DNA of 18,661 nt, taken from assembly GCA_964531265.1 (NCBI GenBank), contig CAZHDW010000029.1:1-18661 (forward strand), in the 5' to 3' direction. The position numbers and the translations under genes are program-made. Within the stretch, counting starts at the first letter, position 1; every line of letters starts with the position of its first letter. Of this stretch, positions 1 to 6,995 are shown one piece after another. Source of the DNA: Hominenteromicrobium sp964531265 (GTDB lineage: Bacteria > Bacillota > Clostridia > Oscillospirales > Acutalibacteraceae). Under the pieces are notes generated by a model, which made no database searches, was not told the origin of the DNA, and saw only the letters and a program-made list of their open reading frames with translations.

Positions 1-75
1 CAGATGCTCATTTTGTGATTTCAGTCTAAAACTGTTTTATGAGCACCTACCTGAAGCAGGAGCAACTCACTGAGA

Positions 76-735
76 TTGACAAAGGACTTTGTGGACGGAA
101 TATGCGAAAGTGTGGTAAAAGAGCACGGAGAGACTCCTGACATAACGGAGATAACTGTCAACGATATGGATATCAGATCATGTAAGGGTTGCTTTGCATG
201 TTGGAGGGGAAACGGAAAATGCTGCATAAACGATGATGTGGCGGAGATATTGCAAATGCGAGTCAATGCGGATATAATCATATGGAGCTTTCCTTTATAT
301 TGCTATGGTGTGCCCGGAAAGCTGAAGACCCTCATCGACAGGCAAATACCGATGGTTCTGCCCTTTATAACCTCCCGAGAGGATGGCGTAAGCGACAGCC
401 GACATCCCGAAAGATATGAGTCAAAGGAGCAGCGTCAGGTGCTTGTTTCCACATGCGGCTTCTATACGGCTGAAAAGGATTACTCGGCAGTCACGAGTAT
501 GTTCGATCTTCTCGATGGCGTGGACGGATATGAGACGGTTTTCTGTGGACAGGGCGAGCTGTTCCATGTTGAAGATCCATACGTGCAGCAGCTTACTTCG
601 AAATATCTCAATGTTGTCAAGAGAGCGGGCTCGGAGTATGCGTCGGGCAAAATAGAGGATTCAACAAGTCAAGAGCTAAAGCAACCGCCGCTGCCGAGGA
701 AAGTGTTTGAGAAAATGGCTAACAGCAGCTGGTGA
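76..735 (+). CDS. Flavodoxin-like NAD(P)H-dependent FMN oxidoreductase, 5' end probably degenerate
   Basis: This is a flavodoxin-fold NAD(P)H-dependent FMN reductase, a cytosolic flavoprotein. The family signature C-x-G-C-x-x-C-W, then GKC and a DD, lies near residues 36-55, followed by ADIIIWSFPLYCYGVPGKLK, the flavin-contacting strand and loop. The only open start is a TTG at 76 with no clear ribosome binding site. It would produce a protein lacking the first beta strand and the phosphate-binding loop. Reading the same frame upstream gives KTVL-TGA-APT-TGA-SRSNSLRL at 28-75, which resembles the missing loop with two stop codons where glycine would fit. A third in-frame TGA lies at 16-18. 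The gene is therefore either a pseudogene or starts in an unusual way. The substrate is unknown. It ends with TGA 30 bases before araB, in the same frame, and may be co-transcribed with it. Confidence 0.65.
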   Translation: MTKDFVDGICESVVKEHGETPDITEITVNDMDIRSCKGCFACWRGNGKCCINDDVAEILQMRVNADIIIWSFPLYCYGVPGKLKTLIDRQIPMVLPFITSREDGVSDSRHPERYESKEQRQVLVSTCGFYTAEKDYSAVTSMFDLLDGVDGYETVFCGQGELFHVEDPYVQQLTSKYLNVVKRAGSEYASGKIEDSTSQELKQPPLPRKVFEKMANSSW

Positions 736-765
736 TATATTTCAAACAGTACGGAGCTGATGGTA

Positions 766-2397
766 ATGGACAAATACGTCATAGGTGTTGATTTCGGAAC
801 GCTTTCCGCAAGAGCACTGCTTGTTAATGCGGTGACTGGTGAGGAAAAAGCTGTAGCGGAGTGCGCATATAAGCGCCCACTGCTGACTTCCGATGATCTG
901 TGTGGAGCGGAAATAGAGGAGAACGCAGCGTTACAGACTCCGGCGGACTATCTTGAAGCGCTTAAGAGCACGATACAGGGCGTACTCTCCGAGGCAGATA
1001 TTACAGCCGAGTCGGTGGTGGGCATCGGAATAGATGTAACGTCCAGTACAGTTCTACCGGTGGACGAAAATGCCGAGCCGTTGTGCGCAATGCCGGAATT
1101 CAAAAATGAGCCGCAGGCTTATATGAAGCTGTGGAAGCATCACAGCGCACAGGCCGAGGCCGACCTGATGACGGAGCTTGCTCAGAGCAGGAACGAGGAA
1201 TGGCTCTCGCTGTATGGCGGCAAGGTGTCATCCGAATGGTTCTTTCCGAAGCTCTATGAGGTGCTGAGAAAAGCACCGAGGGTGTATGAGAAAATGTTCC
1301 GTTATGTGGAAGCGGCGGATTGGATCGCGTGGAAGCTGACCGGTAACGAGGTGCACAGTGCGTGCATGGCAGGATATAAGGCGCTTTGGAAGAACGGTTA
1401 CCCGGATAAGTCGTTCTGGAAGTCGCTTGATTCGGCATTTTCCGACGTGATCGGTACAAAGGTGTCGGAGAAAATTTCCGCTACCGGTTCATCCGCCGGA
1501 GTGATTTCCGGGCTCGGAGCTAAGTTGACGGGACTTTTGCCTGGAACAGCCGTTGCCGTGCCGATAATAGACGCACACGCTGCTTTGCCGGCCGCCGGGA
1601 TAGTGGATGACGGCAAGCTGATGATGATAATAGGAACCTCTACCTGCCATATTATTATGGATAAGAATGAGCTGCCGATAAGCGGTATATGCGGAAGTGT
1701 TGTCGACGGTATCGCTCCCGGCTTCTCGGCATACGAGGCCGGACAGCCCTGCGTGGGAGATTGCCTCGGGTGGTTCATAGAAAACTGTGTGCCAAACAGG
1801 TATTTTGAAGAGGCAAAAGGAGCCGGAATGTCGATATATGACCTTCTGAATCAAAAGGCAGCCGCAATAAAGCCGGGGGAGAACACCGTGCTTGCCCTGG
1901 ATTGGTGGAACGGTAATCGCTCTCCGCTTGCGGATTTCGATCTGACCGGTATGCTGATAGGGCTGACGCTCAATACAAGGCCGGAGGAGATATACAGGGC
2001 AATAATAGAAGCCACGGCATTCGGAACTAAGGCTATAGTCGAGCTGTATGAGAGAAACGGTATAGTTATCCGGGAGGTGTATGCATCCGGTGGAATACCG
2101 CGGAAAAATCCCTTCCTTATGCAAATATATGCGGATATTCTCGGAAAGGATATCAAAGTGGCCAAAAGCCGTCAGGCAGGGGCACTCGGCAGTGCGATAT
2201 TTGCAGCGGCGTCCGCAGGCTGTTTTGATTCACTGGCTTCAGCGGCGGCAGCTATTGCGGAAGAATGCAATACTGTTTACCAACCTGTCAGCGAGAACAG
2301 CAGGGAATATGAGAAGCTCTATTCGGCATATGCGGAGCTTTCCGAGTATTTCGGACGCGGCAGTAACGTAATGAAGAGACTTCTGCACAAAGAATGA
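766..2397 (+). CDS. araB: Ribulokinase (FGGY carbohydrate kinase)
   Basis: L-ribulokinase phosphorylates L-ribulose to L-ribulose 5-phosphate with ATP in cytosolic arabinose catabolism. The N-terminal ATPase motif VIGVDFGTLSARALLV begins at residue 5. AraB-type landmarks follow: HSACMAGYKALWK, MIIGTSTCHIIM, LALDWWNGNRSP, EATAFGTKAIVE, and the C-terminal FGGY signature around ASGGIPRKNPFLMQIYADIL. The product is about 543 residues, close to the usual size of roughly 560. Two in-frame ATGs lie at 760 and 766. GGAG at 753-756 is nine bases from the second but only three from the first, so 766 is chosen. No araA or araD is in the window. The gene ends at a terminator shared with the convergent cca gene. 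Another pentulose kinase of the FGGY family is possible but fits less well. Confidence 0.9.
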   Translation: MDKYVIGVDFGTLSARALLVNAVTGEEKAVAECAYKRPLLTSDDLCGAEIEENAALQTPADYLEALKSTIQGVLSEADITAESVVGIGIDVTSSTVLPVDENAEPLCAMPEFKNEPQAYMKLWKHHSAQAEADLMTELAQSRNEEWLSLYGGKVSSEWFFPKLYEVLRKAPRVYEKMFRYVEAADWIAWKLTGNEVHSACMAGYKALWKNGYPDKSFWKSLDSAFSDVIGTKVSEKISATGSSAGVISGLGAKLTGLLPGTAVAVPIIDAHAALPAAGIVDDGKLMMIIGTSTCHIIMDKNELPISGICGSVVDGIAPGFSAYEAGQPCVGDCLGWFIENCVPNRYFEEAKGAGMSIYDLLNQKAAAIKPGENTVLALDWWNGNRSPLADFDLTGMLIGLTLNTRPEEIYRAIIEATAFGTKAIVELYERNGIVIREVYASGGIPRKNPFLMQIYADILGKDIKVAKSRQAGALGSAIFAAASAGCFDSLASAAAAIAEECNTVYQPVSENSREYEKLYSAYAELSEYFGRGSNVMKRLLHKE

Positions 2398-2422
2398 TTC
2401 AACAATAAATTGATAAAAAGTT

Positions 2423-2466
2423 AAAAGCTGAGCCGTATCGGGTGAATGATATCGGTTCAGCTTTTT
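2423..2466 (+). terminator. Bidirectional rho-independent terminator between araB and cca
   Basis: The arm AAAGCTGAGCCG (2424-2435) pairs with CGGTTCAGCTTT (2453-2464), with one G-T wobble, and is followed by TTTTT on the plus strand. The opposite strand has a TTTT run after the same stem. It sits between the convergent stop codons of araB and cca, so it probably serves both genes. Confidence 0.85.
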
Positions 2467-2471
2467 AGCAT

Positions 2472-3821
2472 TCAATTTTTTCTCGCGTATGCCAGAGTTT
2501 GCTTCAGAGCGCTGTCCTTATCCACACCGGCTAAGCGCAGCTTGTGTGCGTAGGACAGATAGTCCGAAAAATTTCCCGACGGTGACAACCCGGCGGATAT
2601 GAGGTCTCTCCCGGAGACGTATGGCCTGCTCATGTATTCATGGTAAATCGCCAAACGTCCTTTCAAAAACTTCATGGCATAAGCTTTTTCGGCGGTGCGT
2701 ATGCTTCCGAGACTGTCAGCCTCCGCCAGATAGATCAATGCCATGGGGTCAACACTTGCATCGAACATCTTGTTGGTGGCTTTCACCGAGGCGTTGTCTG
2801 CAGCCAGCTTGTTGGGCTTCATATGGTATTCCGAGAGGTTCATCACGTATTTTATCAGTGCACGGTCGTTTGTCAGCCTGTGCATGAAACCGTCTATCAG
2901 GGGCAGCCCAAGGGTTTCGTGTGCATATGCATGTATAGCACCGTTAATTTCCCTCGTACAGAGTATTTTGCCGAGATCATGTACAGCGGCAGAGAGCATG
3001 AACGCAAATGGGTTATCGGTGTCATCGCGGAATGCGGCAGCGGCGTCAAGCACCATCATGCTGTGCGTCCATACATCGCCCTCGGAATGAAATCTTGGAT
3101 TTTGAGGAATTCCGATGAGCTGCTTCAGCTCCGGAAACCACGTGTCAAGCTGTTCTGATTCCCTCAGCCTTTCGAAAAAGACGGAAGGTCGAGCAGATTT
3201 AAGCATCGCCTTTTTGAGCTCCTCAAGAATGCGCTCCTTAGGAAGATAGGATAGCTGCATTTTCTTGCAGATATCAACCGTTTCGGGGGCAATCTTATAA
3301 TTGAAGCGTGCCGCAAATTGGGCGGCGCGAAGCACTCTGAGGGAATCCTCAGCAAAGGAGGTGTCGTTGATGTGGCGGATAATGCCGTGCTCTATGTCAT
3401 TTATACCGCCGAAATGGTCGACAAGCTCGCCGGTGAGAATATCCTCCATAATGGCGTTCATGGTGAAATCCCTGCGAAGAGCAGCTTTGTATGTGCCGAT
3501 AAACGGATCCACAATTATGTCGAAATCTCTGTGACCGCCTCCGCGATATTCTTCCTTGCGCGGCATGGCAATGTCGATATCGAAGCCTCTGAGACTGTAC
3601 ACACCGAAGCTTTCGCCAAATGACATGCGCTCGCCGAGCGTATCCAGAAGGCTCTCAAGCTGCTCGGGGGTTAGGCCATGCACCTCAATATCAATGTCCT
3701 TGTTCTCTGTTTTGCGTATACGGTCGCGGACATATCCGCCGACAAAGTACGCCGTCCCACCGAGCCTGCGAACTTCCCGGGCTATCCTAATAGCCATCTC
3801 CGTGTTATTCTCGTGCACCAC
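2472..3821 (-). CDS. cca: CCA tRNA nucleotidyltransferase with HD domain
   Basis: This enzyme adds or repairs the 3' CCA end of tRNAs using CTP and ATP. The class II nucleotidyltransferase head shows GGYVRD (residues 28-33), the metal-binding pair D42-x-D44, RRDFTMNA (116-123) and RVLRAAQFAARF, the RNA-binding neck. A C-terminal HD phosphohydrolase domain follows, with HSEGDVWTH and the HDLGK motif, as in multifunctional CCA enzymes. The frame stays open up to a TTG at 3842. However, GGAGG at 3830-3834 (minus strand) lies eight bases before a GTG at 3821, which gives a 449-residue protein starting MVHENN. I prefer that start. Transcription is probably from the promoter at 3857-3885. Confidence 0.9.
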   Translation of the reverse strand: MVHENNTEMAIRIAREVRRLGGTAYFVGGYVRDRIRKTENKDIDIEVHGLTPEQLESLLDTLGERMSFGESFGVYSLRGFDIDIAMPRKEEYRGGGHRDFDIIVDPFIGTYKAALRRDFTMNAIMEDILTGELVDHFGGINDIEHGIIRHINDTSFAEDSLRVLRAAQFAARFNYKIAPETVDICKKMQLSYLPKERILEELKKAMLKSARPSVFFERLRESEQLDTWFPELKQLIGIPQNPRFHSEGDVWTHSMMVLDAAAAFRDDTDNPFAFMLSAAVHDLGKILCTREINGAIHAYAHETLGLPLIDGFMHRLTNDRALIKYVMNLSEYHMKPNKLAADNASVKATNKMFDASVDPMALIYLAEADSLGSIRTAEKAYAMKFLKGRLAIYHEYMSRPYVSGRDLISAGLSPSGNFSDYLSYAHKLRLAGVDKDSALKQTLAYARKN

Positions 3822-3856
3822 ATTTCCCACCTCCGACCACAAAAATCATAGCCTAA

Positions 3857-3885
3857 ATTATATCATCCGAGCACGCTTTTTTCAA
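3857..3885 (-). promoter_or_regulatory. Promoter of cca
   Basis: On the minus strand, TTGAAA (3885-3880) is separated by 17 bases from a perfect TATAAT (3862-3857). The predicted start of transcription is near 3850, giving a short leader before the GTG start of cca. Confidence 0.75.
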
Positions 3886-3947
3886 TATACAAGGATAATT
3901 CTTAAGATGGCAGGAATAAATACCTGAATTCGGGAAATATATTAACG

Positions 3948-4604
3948 GTGATTAACTTGAAAGATTTATTTAAGTGTGTGGCGCTGTTTGTTGTCGGAGT
4001 AATTGTGGCTGTATTTGTTTATCCGATTCTGCATGAATTGGGACATGCTTTGTCTGCAATTGCTTTCGGGGTTAAGATCAAGGATGTGTCATTGTTTCCA
4101 CTACCGTCCGTGCTTTGTGAATTCAATGGTCAAAGCTCAATTGTTATTGCCTTTATCGGATTTTGCGGCATATTGGTACCATCGGTAATTACATTTCTAT
4201 ATGTTCCGAATAATTTCTGGTTTTGGTACGTATGGTTGATGATGAAGTGCATCACCATGCTTTCATTATTGCAGCTTTGCCATAACGTTCTCCGTAAGTG
4301 GTCAATACTATGGTCAACGGTAATTAGTATTATCAGAACCATTTATAATGAATTTGCTATTTTTTTCTTAAATGAAGGGAGACATTATAGATGTCAAGAC
4401 GTGGAGATGGTATTCGCAAAAGAAAAGACGGTCGATGGGAAGGAAGATACAAAAGAGGAAGACGACCGGACGGAACAATTCAATATGGTTCTGTTTATGG
4501 TCGCTCATATCGGGAAGTCAAGGATAAGCTATCTGAAAAGCGTATTGAATTATCAGATAGCATATCGACTAAAGCGAACCACACAACATTCGGTGATCTG
4601 CTGA
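3948..4604 (+). CDS. M50-type membrane metalloprotease, 3' end lost (probable pseudogene)
   Basis: The first ~130 residues resemble a small membrane zinc peptidase of the M50 type. A hydrophobic helix is followed by YPILHELGHALSAIAFG, with the HExxH motif at residues 29-33, then FPLPSVLC and further hydrophobic segments around residues 63-85 and 90-135. The second metal-ligand motif expected for the family is not visible. From about residue 145 the reading frame runs through the integrase start region in another frame, so its last ~70 residues are not real protease sequence. A frameshift near 4270 is also possible, because an alternative frame there reads SFAITFSVSGQYYGQ before a TAA at 4321. 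The GTG start at 3948 has only a distant GGGA upstream. Base composition is visibly AT-richer than the flanks. I read this as a broken gene. Confidence 0.5.
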   Translation: MINLKDLFKCVALFVVGVIVAVFVYPILHELGHALSAIAFGVKIKDVSLFPLPSVLCEFNGQSSIVIAFIGFCGILVPSVITFLYVPNNFWFWYVWLMMKCITMLSLLQLCHNVLRKWSILWSTVISIIRTIYNEFAIFFLNEGRHYRCQDVEMVFAKEKTVDGKEDTKEEDDRTEQFNMVLFMVAHIGKSRISYLKSVLNYQIAYRLKRTTQHSVIC

Positions 4605-4612
4605 AAATGTGG
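4391..4612 (+). pseudogene. Tyrosine recombinase/integrase, N-terminal remnant
   Basis: The ATG at 4391 has a good ribosome binding site, AAGGGAG at 4375-4381 with nine bases spacing. It opens with MSRRGDGIRKRKDGRWEGRY, followed by GTIQYGSVYGRSYREVKDKL. This is the arm-type (AP2-like) DNA-binding domain that begins integrases of Clostridial conjugative transposons and prophages. TTFGDLLKMW at residues ~65-74 looks like the first residues of the core-binding domain, after which similarity to the family appears to stop. The frame closes at 4720 without a catalytic domain, so the R-H-R-Y residues are absent. The element that carried it has been deleted or rearranged, leaving this 5' piece. Confidence 0.7.
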
Positions 4613-5325
4613 ATACATATTCACCGTTTGTTATTGATTTTTACACTTCTCAGAGTGAAGGGGCCGGAAACTACTATGAGGAACGTACCTCCGTATCATT
4701 CAGACCCCTCTGGAATTTGAATGTTCCTCTTATTGATATCGAGAACTCTTATGTCTTTGAAGTGGATGATCTGGGTAACTTGCAATCCATAACAGACGCT
4801 GACGGAAATATTCTCTGCGCTTGTTATTATGAAGAGGGAGCGGTAAATATAGTACCCAATGAAACCTATGAAGCTCCTGCAACAGAGCCTACGAGGGAAT
4901 CATATATAGGCTGCTATAAAGAAATACTTAAGGAAGAAGAAAGCTCCGGTGCGGATGCAAGCTACATAATATATGACATTAATAAAGATGGCATTCCGGA
5001 GATGATAATCCGAGAGAACAGTTACTATTTCTATGTGTATACATTTAGCGATTATGCAGCTGTACTCTGCGGTGAATTCATAGGGTATTATCCTAATGGC
5101 TTGTATGCTTATGATGGAAATGGATTAGTAGTCAATACCGGAGGTAGCGGCACTATGCGTTTGGAAGACATATTACTGTATAGTCTGGAAAACGGAAGTT
5201 TGTTCCAAGGTGAAGCAATAGCTTATGAATCTTCGCCTGAATATGTTGCAGAGTGCCTTGCTGCTTATACGAATATTTCTTACTTTACATCTGTAAGCGA
5301 TTATTCGTTGCTTGAAAACAATTAA
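4609..5325 (+). pseudogene. C-terminal fragment of a secreted or surface protein with a DxNxDG motif
   Basis: I do not recognise a named family. The frame opens directly after the integrase remnant. Its only early start is a GTG at 4609 with no ribosome binding site, and there is no signal peptide, so the N-terminus is probably missing. The visible sequence includes DDLGNLQSITDADGNILC (residues 53-70), a linker rich in acidic residues, threonine and proline (about 80-115), and YIIYDINKDGIPEMII with DINKDG at 123-128. That resembles the calcium-binding-like DxNxDG motif found in many Clostridial lipoproteins and cell-surface proteins. The rest is rich in Tyr, Ser and acidic residues, as expected for an extracellular domain. 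It ends before a hairpin at 5344-5374. A free-standing short gene cannot be excluded. Confidence 0.5.
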
Positions 5326-5343
5326 TTTATCGTTAAGGTTAAG

Positions 5344-5383
5344 CGGATACTTTCAGAATCAATGAAAGTATCCGTTGTGCTTT
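5344..5383 (+). terminator. Probable terminator after the secreted-protein fragment
   Basis: A perfect 12-bp stem pairs CGGATACTTTCA (5344-5355) with TGAAAGTATCCG (5363-5374), with a seven-base loop. Only a broken T-run (TTGTGCTTT) follows, so termination may be weak. Confidence 0.6.
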
Positions 5384-5419
5384 AAGTTTGATTCTGTGAC
5401 GTAATCTGGAGGTGTTGCC

Positions 5420-5530
5420 ATGTGTAACACTATTGAAAAATTGCGGCATACATGGTATAATTCTGCCGAACTCGGTTTCAATTTACAATTGAATAACTTG
5501 TTGTATATTACTCCGTTTGGAGTTATATAA
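5420..5530 (+). CDS. Possible 36-residue small ORF in the leader of the pantothenate pair
   Basis: ATG at 5420 is preceded by GGAGG (5408-5412) at seven bases spacing. It opens a 36-codon frame starting MCNTIEKLRHTWYNS and ending ITPFGVI with TAA at 5528-5530. The ribosome binding site is as good as those of real genes here. However, a 17-bp-spaced promoter lies inside the frame and a terminator-like hairpin covers its stop codon. No upstream promoter that would transcribe it is evident. It could be a small protein gene, a fragment, or chance. No function is proposed. Confidence 0.25.
   Translation: MCNTIEKLRHTWYNSAELGFNLQLNNLLYITPFGVI
5433..5461 (+). promoter_or_regulatory. Promoter upstream of the ECF transporter and coaX
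   Basis: TTGAAA (5433-5438), a 17-base spacer and TATAAT (5456-5461). Transcription would begin near 5468, leaving a leader of roughly 110 bases before the S-component ATG at 5580. Confidence 0.65.
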
Positions 5531-5538
5531 TATTTTTT
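5504..5538 (+). promoter_or_regulatory. Terminator-like hairpin in the leader (candidate attenuator)
   Basis: TATATTACTCC (5504-5514) pairs with GGAGTTATATA (5519-5529), with one mismatch and a GTTT loop. The run TTTTTT follows at 5533-5538. The hairpin stands between the promoter at 5433-5461 and the S-component start, so any transcript must pass it. Upstream ATAACT (5493-5498) could pair with AGTTAT (5521-5526) and block the hairpin. A small palindrome, TTCAATT-TAC-AATTGAA, lies at 5477-5493. No known riboswitch class is recognised. Confidence 0.4.
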
Positions 5539-5579
5539 ATGCGTTGTACCCTTTGTGGACGACAGCAAGGAGGAAAATT

Positions 5580-6164
5580 ATGCAAACAACAAGCAAAAGA
5601 AGAACGGACGTCGGTACATTGGCGCTCGGAGCGGTTCTGACAGCACTAGTGGTGGTTCTGCAGTGCATGGGACAGTTTATCCGTTTTGGTATGTTCTCGA
5701 TCTCACTGGTGCTTATTCCGATAGTTATCGGTGCGGCGATTGGTGGGCCGAAGATCAGCACATGGCTCGGCTTTGTTTTCGGCGTGGTGGTGCTTTTGAC
5801 GGATGCATCCGCATTTTTGGCGGTCAATGTGTTCGGTACCATTGTAACCGTTCTGGTAAAGGGTGCGGCATGCGGACTCGCTGCCGGTCTGGTTTACAAC
5901 CTGCTCAAGAACAAAAACAGGTACGTTGCGGTAATAGCGGCGGCTGTGGCTTGCCCGGTTGTCAATACGGGTATTTTTCTGCTCGGCTGCGTGCTGTTCT
6001 TTTATGAGACAATTGCAGGCTGGGCACTTGGTTTCGGCTTTGAAAATGCCGTGCAGTATATGTTCCTCGGTCTGGCAGGGGGCAATTTCCTTGTGGAGAT
6101 GTCCGTGAACATTGTTCTCAGTCCGGTAATAGTGCGTTTGCTCAATATTGTTAAGAAGAAATAA
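5580..6164 (+). CDS. ECF transporter S component, probably for pantothenate
   Basis: This is a 194-residue, highly hydrophobic membrane protein with about six membrane helices, typical of substrate-binding S components of energy-coupling-factor vitamin importers. It starts with a short charged tail (MQTTSKRRTDVGT), then ALGAVLTALVVVLQ, FSISLVLIPIVIGAAIGGP and LGFVFGVVVLL. S components need a separate ATPase-plus-EcfT module, which is not in this window. ATG 5580 is chosen because AGGAGG (5568-5573) precedes it by six bases. The frame is open further upstream to 5517, but without a better start. coaX begins 18 bases after the stop. That pairing is the reason for predicting pantothenate as substrate; sequence alone does not prove it. 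Confidence 0.8.
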   Translation: MQTTSKRRTDVGTLALGAVLTALVVVLQCMGQFIRFGMFSISLVLIPIVIGAAIGGPKISTWLGFVFGVVVLLTDASAFLAVNVFGTIVTVLVKGAACGLAAGLVYNLLKNKNRYVAVIAAAVACPVVNTGIFLLGCVLFFYETIAGWALGFGFENAVQYMFLGLAGGNFLVEMSVNIVLSPVIVRLLNIVKKK

Positions 6165-6182
6165 TAGGTAGGCGAGGCTTTC

Positions 6183-6953
6183 ATGCTGCTTGCAATAGAC
6201 ATAGGAAATACGAATATTGTTTTTGGCTGCTGCAATGAGAACGATGTTGTTTTTCAGGAACGCTTCTCATTGGTGCAGACCAATACTGTTTTGGAATATG
6301 CCATGAAGCTCAGGGCTGCTCTGGAAATGAACGGAGTTTCGCCGCAGGACATAAGCGGCGCGATACTTTCATCCGTTGTGCCGACTGTCACCTCGGTGAT
6401 GAAGGAGGCTGTTGAGCGATACATCAACGTGACGCCGATAATCGTCGGCCCCGGTATAAAGACGGGCCTTAAGATACATATTGATAATCCTGCGCAGCTT
6501 GGAAGCGATATGGTGGTTAATGCCGTGGCCGGTATGCATGGATATTCGATGCCGCTCATCATAATAGATATGGGGACGGCTACTACGGTGTCCGTTCTCG
6601 ACAGCACGGGCGGATATCGCGGAGGTATGATAATGCCCGGAGTTGCGGTTTCGCATGAGGCTCTTATAAGGGGTACGGCACAGCTTCAAAAGGTTGCTTT
6701 TGAAGTGCCGAAAACGCTCATAGGACGCAATACCGTGGACTGCATGAAAAGTGGTCTCATGTACGGAAACGCAGGCGCTATAGACGGTATAATCGAGCGT
6801 ATAAACGACGAGCTGGGCGAAGAGTGCACCGTTGTTGCGACGGGCGACCTTGCAAGGCTCATAGTGCCGCTCTGCAAGAGCAAAATACAGGTGGATGAAG
6901 ACCTGCTGCTTAAGGGGCTTCTGTTGCTCTACAATAAGAATAATGCAAGCTAA
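6183..6953 (+). CDS. coaX: Type III pantothenate kinase
   Basis: CoaX phosphorylates pantothenate, the first step of coenzyme A synthesis, in the cytosol. The actin-like ATPase fold is shown by LLAIDIGNTNIVFG with D6 and N9-T10-N11. Further motifs are NPAQLGSDMVVNAVAG with the likely catalytic D109, IIIDMGTATTVSVLD (D129), GYRGGMIMPGVAVS, and the C-terminal VVATGDLARL. At 256 residues it is full length. The ribosome binding site is AGGCGAGG with a seven-base spacer. It follows the S component closely, so both are probably one transcription unit that takes up pantothenate and traps it by phosphorylation. It ends at a strong hairpin shared with the convergent rarA. Confidence 0.93.
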   Translation: MLLAIDIGNTNIVFGCCNENDVVFQERFSLVQTNTVLEYAMKLRAALEMNGVSPQDISGAILSSVVPTVTSVMKEAVERYINVTPIIVGPGIKTGLKIHIDNPAQLGSDMVVNAVAGMHGYSMPLIIIDMGTATTVSVLDSTGGYRGGMIMPGVAVSHEALIRGTAQLQKVAFEVPKTLIGRNTVDCMKSGLMYGNAGAIDGIIERINDELGEECTVVATGDLARLIVPLCKSKIQVDEDLLLKGLLLLYNKNNAS

Positions 6954-6958
6954 AGAGA

Positions 6959-6995
6959 AAGGACATCCGGGGTTATCGGATGTCCTTGATTTTTA
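6959..6995 (+). terminator. Rho-independent terminator of coaX, convergent with rarA
   Basis: AAGGACATCCG (6959-6969) pairs perfectly with CGGATGTCCTT (6977-6987), followed by GATTTTTA. The T-run overlaps the last codon and stop of rarA on the other strand. The stem probably also ends the rarA transcript, although no T-run of similar quality is seen on that side. Confidence 0.8.

Noticed and set aside
16..760. Reassignment of TGA to an amino acid in this organism
   Set aside because: Read-through of the TGA at 733 would even join the reductase to araB in frame. But araB, cca and grpE end naturally at TGA at family-typical lengths, so standard termination holds.
1489..2124. A 211-codon minus-strand frame inside araB
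   Set aside because: The plus frame matches ribulokinase throughout, while the antisense frame lacks a ribosome binding site and any family resemblance.
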